From Myxococcales bacterium (GTDB lineage Bacteria > Myxococcota_A > Polyangia > Polyangiales > Houyiibacteriaceae): a stretch of DNA of 5,048 bases. Location: positions 1 through 5,048 of the forward strand of contig JABDJF010000440.1 of assembly GCA_013002645.1 (NCBI GenBank), written 5' to 3'. The translations under genes were made by a program, and so were the position numbers. Numbering within the stretch: position 1 is the first letter of the stretch; the number at the start of each line of letters is the position of its first letter. Below are positions 1-5,048 of the stretch, piece by piece. The notes under the pieces are model-generated. The model searched no databases, was not told the DNA's origin, and saw only the letters and a program-made list of their open reading frames with translations.

Positions 1-51
1 GATCTGGGTATTGCCAAGCTTGGTGCCGATGAGGCCGGGATTCGTATTCAC
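1..51 (-). CDS. rplC: 50S ribosomal protein L3, N-terminal fragment (runs off left edge)
   Basis: Only the first 17 codons are in the window. They read (V/M)NTNPGLIGTKLGNTQI from a GTG at 51-49. The run GLIGTKLGNTQ matches the highly conserved L3 N-terminus (E. coli L3 begins with a GL-x-G-x-K-x-G-M-T-x-IF pattern). L3 is an early-assembling 50S protein that contacts 23S rRNA near the peptidyl-transferase centre. I chose GTG because no ATG lies on this strand between the tatD stop and this point, and the conserved motif begins a few residues later. A weak purine-rich stretch (GAGAA) lies about 6 nt upstream as a possible ribosome binding site. The conserved Met of the GMT motif is Asn here. 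The usual upstream partner rpsJ is absent; tatD lies upstream instead. The identification rests on a short but characteristic motif, so it is good but not certain. Confidence 0.8.
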   Translation of the reverse strand, partial: MNTNPGLIGTKLGNTQI

Positions 52-79
52 AACTGTTCTCGCGGGGAAAAGAGCCGCA

Positions 80-107
80 AAGATAGTGATGGGCGGGGGC
101 GAGTCAA
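80..107 (-). promoter_or_regulatory. Sigma70-like promoter upstream of rplC
   Basis: On the minus strand TTGACT (107-102) is followed after 16 nt by TATCTT (85-80). These match the -35 consensus at 5 of 6 positions and the -10 consensus at 4 of 6, with near-optimal spacing. A start of transcription near position 73 would give a leader of about 20 nt before the rplC GTG at 51. It lies in the only sizeable non-coding gap of the window, between tatD and rplC, where a separate start for a ribosomal-protein operon would be expected. This is a consensus match only; the start site is inferred. Confidence 0.55.
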
Positions 108-138
108 GGCGGATGGGTCAGGCCGCCCGACACCCCGA

Positions 139-930
139 TCACTCCCGAATTCCGAAGAGTCGAACCGCGTTTTCGTAGCTGGCCTGGGCCAAGGCGTCGG
201 GGTCTTCGCCGCGGAGCTCTGCGATACGGGTGGCCGTATAGGCTACATAAGCGGGTTCATTGCGTTTTCCACGCTTGGGGATAGGGGCCAGGTACGGGGC
301 GTCCGTCTCGATCAGAAGTGCGTCCGCCGGCTGCTGGATGGCTGCTTCTTGGACGGCGACCGCCTTGCGAAAGGTCACGATCCCGCTGAACGAGGATACG
401 AAACCCAGATCGAGCGCCGCCGCCGCGAAAGGGGCGTCCTCGCTGAAGCAATGGATGATGCCGCCCACGTCCTTGGCCTGCTCTTCGCGCAAGATCCGGA
501 GAGTGTCGTCGGGGGCTGAACGCGTGTGAACGACCAAAGGCTTCTTGAGCTCTTTGGCGATCGCGATCTGCCGTCGGAACGCTTCTTCTTGGGCGGGGTG
601 GGGGGAGTGGTCGTAGTGGAAGTCGAGTCCGGTTTCGCCGATGGCAACCACGGAGGGATCGGCGCCCGCGTCATGAATCGCATCACAGAGCGCGTCATCC
701 AGGTGCTTGGCGTCGTGCGGGTGCACGCCAACCGTCGCCGAGATTCGATCGGGATGTCGCCGCGCGATCTCGATCGCTGAGGCCACCGAAGCGACGTCGC
801 TCGCGCAGCCGATGGTCGTGATGCGCCGTACCCCGGCTTCCGCGGCGCGCTCGAGGACAGCGTCCAGTTCGTCAGAGAGACGCGGGTCATCCAAGTGGCA
901 GTGAGTGTCGAAGAGCATGGCCGGCTTCAT
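139..930 (-). CDS. tatD: TatD-family metal-dependent hydrolase (putative DNase)
   Basis: The protein has 263 residues, normal for the TatD/YcfH family of amidohydrolase-fold, two-metal hydrolases, several of which are Mg-dependent 3'-5' exonucleases acting on DNA or RNA in the cytoplasm. All signature motifs are present: DTHCH at 8-12 (metal ligands H10 and H12), GETGLDFH at 98-105 (bridging E99), VVHTR at 133-137 (H135), IIHCFS at 158-163 (H160), and ETDAPYLAP at 208-216 (D210), followed by the RGKRNEP loop. The active site looks intact. The ATG at 930-928 overlaps the stop of the HEAT-repeat gene by one base (TAATG), which suggests coupled translation; I see no strong Shine-Dalgarno there. 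An alternative in-frame ATG at 918-916 would remove four residues (MKPA) and keep every motif. It is the last gene of the cluster, before the rplC promoter. Family assignment is secure. The true substrate is not, since close paralogues (YcfH, YjjV) are hard to separate. Confidence 0.95.
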   Translation of the reverse strand: MKPAMLFDTHCHLDDPRLSDELDAVLERAAEAGVRRITTIGCASDVASVASAIEIARRHPDRISATVGVHPHDAKHLDDALCDAIHDAGADPSVVAIGETGLDFHYDHSPHPAQEEAFRRQIAIAKELKKPLVVHTRSAPDDTLRILREEQAKDVGGIIHCFSEDAPFAAAALDLGFVSSFSGIVTFRKAVAVQEAAIQQPADALLIETDAPYLAPIPKRGKRNEPAYVAYTATRIAELRGEDPDALAQASYENAVRLFGIRE

Positions 931-1940
931 TACGGAACGTGGTTCGTCTGACGAAGAGAAGCAAGCAATGCCTTCGCCTCCTCGCTGTTCGCGGCGAGCT
1001 GTTCGAGCGTGGTTTCGTAGACTGGCCTCTCGGCCCTGCGGCTCTTGCGCAGCGCGCGGGTCACGTCGGGGAGCAGCGATGCGAGGCCGAGCTCCCCCAC
1101 CAGCTCCACGCCGTACTGTCGGGCTTCGATCCGCCAGCTCCGCACGATCTTTCGGATCACTTCAGCGCCGACCGGGTCGCCAAGACGGACGAGGGCGCGC
1201 GCCGCGGCGGCACGTAGAATGGGAGACCGCCAACGGTGCTTTGCAAGCCGGGTCAGCGCGGCCAAGGACTCGCGGTCGGCAAGGTCGCCAAGCGCCACCG
1301 CAGCAGCAAAGGCACGCTCCGGCTGGCGCAGGGCCGCCCGAAGCGTTGGGGCGCCCCTCCCGTCGCCCAGGGTCGCGAGGCTGGTCGCCGCCGCAAAACG
1401 AACTGAGTCTGATGCGTCGTCCAAGCATCTTGCGACCGCATCGACGTAGCCCGTGGCGCCGAGCTCGCCGAGGCATTGGAGCGCGAGCGTACGCACTTCT
1501 TCGTCTCGATCGTCCAGAGCTGCGGCGATCCGTTCGGATTGCTCTGCACCCAGGTAAGACAAGGTCCAAATCGCCGAGAAGCGCATCTCCGGCCGACGAT
1601 CATCGAGCAAGGCGGCGATCGCATCGATGCCTGATTTCGGGGCAACGCGGCCGACAGCGAGGACTGCCGTTTGACGGGCGCCGATGTGGTCGTCCTCGAA
1701 GGCTTCGAGAAGCGTGCTCAACGCTTCGCTCGCGCCGAGTGCGCCGAGCGACTCGTATGCCGCCTCGCGAACCACGCCGACCTCGTCCTTCGCAAGGCTC
1801 AGCAAGCCTCGTACCGCTTCGTCTGTTCGGTCCGACGGCGGATCGGCGAGCCGCGCAGCCGCCGCGCCGCGAAATCGCGCCTGCTGAGCGCTCACGTCTC
1901 GAAGTGCGGCGTCGAACGTCGGGGTGAGCGGAGGGATCAC
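930..1940 (-). CDS. HEAT-repeat (PBS lyase-like) protein of unknown function
   Basis: This 336-residue protein is built almost entirely of helical repeats of about 30 residues. The pattern D-D-x3-5-VR-x2-A-x3-L-x2-LG recurs, with DD pairs at 83-84, 113-114, 143-144 and 174-175 and matching units before and after, giving about eight or nine HEAT/PBS-lyase-type repeats from roughly residue 42 to 297. There is no signal peptide, membrane segment, or catalytic motif that I can recognise, so it should be a soluble alpha-solenoid, a fold that typically binds proteins or serves as a scaffold. Some family members are bilin lyases, but nothing in the context supports pigment work. The GTG start at 1940-1938 overlaps the metG stop by 4 nt (GTGA), and its TAA overlaps the tatD ATG by one base, so it is probably translated as part of the same mRNA. 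No strong Shine-Dalgarno precedes it. Arg/Lys enrichment near 293-304 could bind nucleic acid or acidic partners, but that is speculation. Real gene: confident. Function: unknown. Confidence 0.9.
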   Translation of the reverse strand: MIPPLTPTFDAALRDVSAQQARFRGAAAARLADPPSDRTDEAVRGLLSLAKDEVGVVREAAYESLGALGASEALSTLLEAFEDDHIGARQTAVLAVGRVAPKSGIDAIAALLDDRRPEMRFSAIWTLSYLGAEQSERIAAALDDRDEEVRTLALQCLGELGATGYVDAVARCLDDASDSVRFAAATSLATLGDGRGAPTLRAALRQPERAFAAAVALGDLADRESLAALTRLAKHRWRSPILRAAAARALVRLGDPVGAEVIRKIVRSWRIEARQYGVELVGELGLASLLPDVTRALRKSRRAERPVYETTLEQLAANSEEAKALLASLRQTNHVP

Positions 1941-3922
1941 TTCGCCGGGGATCCGGGTTCGACGTCTTTATCGACGCCCAGAACGCTAAGACCGCTCTCG
2001 TCGCTTGCGGCCAGGACCATCCCCTGCGACTCCAGGCCCATGAGCTTGCGGGGTTTGAGGTTGGCGACGATGACGACTCGCCGGCCGATGAGGTCTTCGG
2101 GATTGTAGTGTTCCGCGATGCCGGCCAAAATCTGGCGCGGCTCCGCTTCGCCCGCGTCGACGATGAGCCGGATCAGCTTCTTGCTCTTCTCGACCTTCTC
2201 CGCTTCCTTTACGACGGCCACGCGAAGGTCGACCTTCATGAAATCATCGAACTCGACGAATTCGTCTTTGACTTCCTCGGTTTCTGTCATCGCAGCCGCC
2301 TTCTTCTGTTTGGTGTTGGGAGCCTCGACGCCGAGTCGCTCCAGCATCGAGCGCTCCTGGGCCTCGTCGAACCTGGGGAAGAGCGGTGTTGCGCTTTGCG
2401 TCTGGGTGCCCGGCCGGAGGCCCCCCCACACACTGGGCCAGAGGTCGACCTGCTCGGTCGGTAGAAGCGGGGGCATCCCGAGCTGCGCCCTCAGCTCGTT
2501 GCACTTCTCGGGCATGACGGGGAACAGCATGATCGACAGCCAGCGAAGCGTTTCGAGCACCGTGTAGCAAACCTGCTGAAGCCGGGTCTTGTCGTCCTGC
2601 TTGGCGAGCCTCCATGGCTCGGTCGAGTCCACGTACTTGTTCGCGGCCGAAACGAGCTCCCAAATCGTGTCGAGCGCGCGGTGAAATGCGAGCGCCTCCA
2701 GGTGCTTGGCCGCATCCGCGGACGCGGCCTTGGCCTTGTCGATCAGCTGCTGGTCGGCGGGGTCGAGCTGCGCGACCTCGACCTGGGGCACTCGACCGTC
2801 GAGGCTTTTCTTGAGAATGCTCGCGACGATTCGGTTCATCAGATTGCCGAGGCCGTTGGCGAGCTCGCCGTTGTAGCGATTGAGCAGATTTCGGTGGCTG
2901 AAGTCGCCGTCCTGCCCGAAGCCCACCTCGCGCATGAAGTAGTACCGCAACACGTCCGCGCCCACCGCTTCGACCAGCGGCCCCGGCGGGAGAAAGTTGC
3001 CAAGCGACTTGGACATCTTTTCACCGTTGACCGTGAGCCAGCCGTGCGCCCAAATCTGAGTCGGAAGGCGAATCCCCGCGCTCATCAAGAACGCAGGCCA
3101 GTAGATCGTGTGGAAGCGGAGGATGTCTTTCCCAACGATGTGGATTATCGTTTCGGATGACTTCCAGAATTCGTCGTAGAGCGGAGCTTCGCCTTCCTCG
3201 GCAGGACCGCCCAGTGCGCTCACGTAGTTCATCAAGGCGTCGAGCCAAACGTAGACGACGTGCTCAGGGTCATCGGGCACCGGGACGCCCCAGCGAAAGC
3301 TGGTCCGCGAGATCGACAGGTCGCGTAGCCCCTCTTTGACGAACGACTTCACCTCGTTGAAGCGCGCTTCGGGTCGCACGAAATCCGGATGCGCCTCGTA
3401 GTACTCGAGAAGCGGCTGCGTGTACTTGCTCAGTCGGAAGAAGTAGCTGCGCTCCTTGATGCGCTCCACGGGCTTTTGATGAATCGGGCAGAGATTTCCC
3501 TCGAGGAGCTCCTTTTCGGTCTTGAACGACTCACAGCCGACGCAGTACCAGTCCTCGTAGTCGTCGAGGTAGATGTCCCCGCGCGCCGCCATCAGCTTCC
3601 ATAGCGCCTGGACGTTCTCGCGGTGCTGGGGGGACGTCGTTCGGATGAATCCGTCATGGGCGCAGCCGAGCTCTTCCCAAGCGAGTCGGAACGGCGCCGC
3701 CATTCGGTCGACGAAGTCCCGGGGGGCGAGACCCTCTTCCTTGGCGCGGCGCTCGATCTTCAGGCCGTGCTCGTCCAAGCCAGTCAGGAAGTACGTGGGC
3801 TTGCCTCGAAGGCGCTGGTACCTCGACGCCACGTCCGCGGCGACGGTGGAGTACGCGTGCCCGATGTGCGGCCGATCGTTGACGTAATAGATCGGCGTGG
3901 TGACGTAGAAGGGGCGAGCCAT
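1937..3922 (-). CDS. metG: Methionyl-tRNA synthetase with C-terminal tRNA-binding domain
   Basis: This cytoplasmic class I synthetase charges tRNA-Met with methionine using ATP. From the ATG at 3922 it has 661 residues. Domains in order: a Rossmann catalytic core with HIGH at 19-22 and TGLDEHG at 47-53; a connective insert with a single zinc knuckle, C127-x2-C130 and C145-x2-H148, the Cys3His type known from Thermus thermophilus rather than the double knuckle of E. coli; the WLDALMNY segment at 226-233; KMSKS at 302-306; an alpha-helical anticodon-binding domain with conserved NKYVDSTEPW around 428-437; a Lys/Ala-rich linker near 540-550; and a Trbp111-like OB-fold tRNA-binding domain from about 554 to the end, which usually mediates dimerisation. 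A TTG at 3943 would add seven residues (MASLGRE). I prefer the ATG because family members start just before FYVTTPIYYVN. It begins 39 nt after holB, with only a weak ribosome binding site, and its stop overlaps the next gene. Confidence 0.97.
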   Translation of the reverse strand: MARPFYVTTPIYYVNDRPHIGHAYSTVAADVASRYQRLRGKPTYFLTGLDEHGLKIERRAKEEGLAPRDFVDRMAAPFRLAWEELGCAHDGFIRTTSPQHRENVQALWKLMAARGDIYLDDYEDWYCVGCESFKTEKELLEGNLCPIHQKPVERIKERSYFFRLSKYTQPLLEYYEAHPDFVRPEARFNEVKSFVKEGLRDLSISRTSFRWGVPVPDDPEHVVYVWLDALMNYVSALGGPAEEGEAPLYDEFWKSSETIIHIVGKDILRFHTIYWPAFLMSAGIRLPTQIWAHGWLTVNGEKMSKSLGNFLPPGPLVEAVGADVLRYYFMREVGFGQDGDFSHRNLLNRYNGELANGLGNLMNRIVASILKKSLDGRVPQVEVAQLDPADQQLIDKAKAASADAAKHLEALAFHRALDTIWELVSAANKYVDSTEPWRLAKQDDKTRLQQVCYTVLETLRWLSIMLFPVMPEKCNELRAQLGMPPLLPTEQVDLWPSVWGGLRPGTQTQSATPLFPRFDEAQERSMLERLGVEAPNTKQKKAAAMTETEEVKDEFVEFDDFMKVDLRVAVVKEAEKVEKSKKLIRLIVDAGEAEPRQILAGIAEHYNPEDLIGRRVVIVANLKPRKLMGLESQGMVLAASDESGLSVLGVDKDVEPGSPAK

Positions 3923-3961
3923 TTCGCGCCCGAGACTAGCCAATATCGGCCGAGACGCCAG

Positions 3962-4945
3962 CTAGCGCAGATTTCGAAGACCAAAGAGCAAGGAGTCGAG
4001 CGCAACTTGCTTGTTGGCGTTCTTTTGCATGGATCGCACACAGTCGTGAATGAGGGAGACACGCGCAGCAGCGGCGGTGGACGGAATCGGCGCCGCTCGC
4101 TCTTGCAACTCCGCTAGGCGTTCGGAGAACCCCAACCCTTCTTCAAAGAGGCCGAGCGAGGTCGCTGCGCAATCCCTGTAGAAACTTTGAAGGGTGAGCA
4201 GCGCGAGCTCGAGGTCGTCCCGACGCGCCAACTGCTCGGCAAGCTCGACCAGTGCGCCCGGGCCGGAGCTCCGAACCGCATCGTCGATCGAGAACACCAG
4301 ATCGCTCAGCGTGTCCACCACGCCATCGCTCGCCAGGGCCAAGGCCACGTCGGCCCGGCCTCCGCTCAGCGCGATGGCCGGCGCAATAGAGTCTTCGGGG
4401 ACCCCTTCCGAGCTGAGAATGTCCCGGAGAACCGCTTGAGGCAGGCGACCGAATCGAACGCGTTGGCAGCGCGAACGAATGGTCGGCAGCAGGGAGTCCG
4501 GGCGTTCGGACGTGAGAATGAAGTGCACGTTGGGGCGGGGCTCTTCGAGCGTCTTGAGCAAAGCGTTGGCCGCCTCCGGCTGAAACACCGGGAACGACAC
4601 GTCCGCCTCGGGGAAGATGAAGAAGGTCGCTGCCGTTTCAAAGGGCGCGAACTGGGCGAGTGGCAGAATCTCGGTGCGAAGAACTTCGACTTGGATGTTG
4701 CGTTTGCCTTCGTCGCGCGGCCCGAAGACACGCACGTCGGGATGCGCCCCCAGCTCGATTCGTTCGACGATGTGTGGATCGCCCGAAGCGACGACGTCTG
4801 TTGCCAATGCCAGGGCGGTGAGCTCTTTGCCTACGCCGCTCGGTCCGTCGAAGAGGTAAGCCGAGGCCAGACGGCCATGCTCACGGGCCCGAGTGAGCGC
4901 CAACACTGCGCCGGCCTGCGCGCGAACGGAGTCGAGGGCGCTCAC
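3962..4945 (-). CDS. holB: DNA polymerase III subunit delta' (clamp loader)
   Basis: The 327-residue length fits delta', the stationary subunit of the clamp-loader complex (delta, delta', tau/gamma) that opens and places the beta clamp on primed DNA. The AAA+ core shows SAYLFDGPSGVGKE at 28-41 (Walker A-like; the Ser/Thr after the Lys is Glu, in line with a subunit that does not hydrolyse ATP), EAANALLKTLEEP at 124-136, sensor-1-like ILTSERPD at 143-150, and SRC at 158-160, the arginine that acts on the neighbouring subunit's ATP. The C-terminal collar domain ends with the typical NANKQVALDSLLFGLR. The four cysteines of the zinc module found in many delta' proteins, normally between Walker A and the HPD motif (here 68-70), are all absent and that stretch is short. 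The GTG start overlaps the upstream stop by 4 nt and has a good GGAGG 9 nt before it. Delta' is favoured over tau/gamma because of the short length and degenerate Walker A. Confidence 0.93.
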   Translation of the reverse strand: MSALDSVRAQAGAVLALTRAREHGRLASAYLFDGPSGVGKELTALALATDVVASGDPHIVERIELGAHPDVRVFGPRDEGKRNIQVEVLRTEILPLAQFAPFETAATFFIFPEADVSFPVFQPEAANALLKTLEEPRPNVHFILTSERPDSLLPTIRSRCQRVRFGRLPQAVLRDILSSEGVPEDSIAPAIALSGGRADVALALASDGVVDTLSDLVFSIDDAVRSSGPGALVELAEQLARRDDLELALLTLQSFYRDCAATSLGLFEEGLGFSERLAELQERAAPIPSTAAAARVSLIHDCVRSMQKNANKQVALDSLLFGLRNLR

Positions 4946-5048
4946 TTTCCGGAGCCTCCGGTGAAAATCGAAATCGCGATCGTTTGCACGGCGTCGACGA
5001 CTTCATCGGGAGACAGGGCATCGGGGTCGACGAACGCTTGCATCACCA
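4942..5048 (-). CDS. C-terminal end of upstream gene, possibly thymidylate kinase
   Basis: An open frame enters from the right edge and ends at the TGA at 4944-4942. Its 34 residues read VMQAFVDPDALSPDE followed by VVDAVQTIAISIFTGGSGK. The VDPDALSPDEVVDAVQTIA part resembles the usual last strand and helix of thymidylate kinase (an Asp/Ala-rich segment, then a helix of the type xEVxxAV), and tmk is a common neighbour upstream of holB in bacteria. No diagnostic motif (Walker A, DR motif, lid) is in the window, so the tmk label is an inference from context. That it is coding is supported by the open frame and by the GTGA overlap with holB. The Gly/Ser-rich end (TGGSGK) is partly dictated by the holB Shine-Dalgarno that lies inside these codons. 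Confidence 0.55.
   Translation of the reverse strand, partial: VMQAFVDPDALSPDEVVDAVQTIAISIFTGGSGK
4955..4959 (-). promoter_or_regulatory. Shine-Dalgarno of holB, within a small inverted repeat
   Basis: GGAGG on the minus strand (4959-4955) lies 9 nt before the holB GTG and is the clearest ribosome binding site in the window; it supports that GTG over later starts. It lies inside the inverted repeat CCGGAGGCTCCGG (4961-4949), which could fold into a five-pair stem with a three-base loop and partly hide the site. Ribosomes finishing the upstream gene would melt this stem, in line with coupled translation. Confidence 0.6.

Noticed and set aside
112..138. Possible terminator after tatD (GGGTGTCGGGCGGCCTGACCC on the minus strand split around GTCGG and CCTGAC).
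   Set aside because: The stem needs a bulge and mismatches and there is no run of T after it, so it does not support an intrinsic terminator.
1..519. Plus-strand frame open from the left edge, beginning DLGIAKL, which resembles the DFG region of a Ser/Thr protein kinase.
   Set aside because: The resemblance ends after seven residues, with no activation-loop or APE motif. The same bases read on the minus strand give the L3 N-terminus and then TatD, which explain the sequence far better.
905..1927. A 340-codon open frame on the plus strand, opposite the HEAT-repeat gene.
   Set aside because: The translation is dominated by Arg, Ala, Pro and Ser with no recognisable domain, as expected for the antisense of a G+C-rich, Ala/Leu/Arg-rich repeat gene. 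It begins within tatD and has no upstream signals.
3930..3956. Direct repeat GTCTCGG, two copies 20 nt apart, in the holB-metG gap.
   Set aside because: Seven bases twice in a G+C-rich spacer is weak and could arise by chance. No promoter-like or operator-like symmetry accompanies it.
3623..4117. Plus-strand open frame of 164 codons across the metG-holB junction.
   Set aside because: It is antisense to two well-identified genes and shows no known motif. The frame is probably open by chance through codon bias.

Overview
This window is an ordinary but tightly packed stretch of bacterial chromosome. Everything I can support is on the minus strand, so transcription runs from right to left. By eye the G+C content is roughly 60%. 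The gene set (a Thermus-type single-knuckle methionyl-tRNA synthetase with a fused tRNA-binding domain, a HEAT-repeat protein, and a ribosomal protein L3 that appears to begin NTNPGLIG) suggests a Myxococcota/deltaproteobacterial genome. That placement is an inference from general resemblance and is not proven.

Layout in transcription order: (1) 5048-4942, the last 34 codons of an upstream gene, possibly thymidylate kinase (tmk); (2) 4945-3962, holB, DNA polymerase III delta' subunit, overlapping the previous gene by 4 nt (GTGA); (3) 3922-1937, metG, methionyl-tRNA synthetase, after a 39-nt gap; (4) 1940-930, an uncharacterised HEAT-repeat protein, overlapping metG by 4 nt (GTGA); (5) 930-139, a TatD-family metal-dependent hydrolase, overlapping the HEAT gene by 1 nt (TAATG); (6) an 87-nt gap (138-52) holding a good sigma70-like promoter; (7) 51-1, the first 17 codons of rplC (ribosomal protein L3), running off the left edge.

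The (tmk)-holB-metG-HEAT-tatD block looks like one operon: spacing is minimal, three of the four junctions overlap, and I see no terminator inside it. It combines replication clamp loading, tRNA charging and nucleic-acid housekeeping, an association common in bacteria (tmk-holB-metG-tatD). The HEAT protein is the unusual member. The new promoter ahead of rplC suggests that the ribosomal-protein operon starts independently here, with tatD where rpsJ usually lies.

I found no mobile element, CRISPR array, tRNA, rRNA or defence-type system. The long plus-strand reading frames are antisense shadows of the minus-strand genes. The points most worth checking are the rplC junction, the HEAT-repeat gene, and the loss of the zinc-binding cysteines in delta'.
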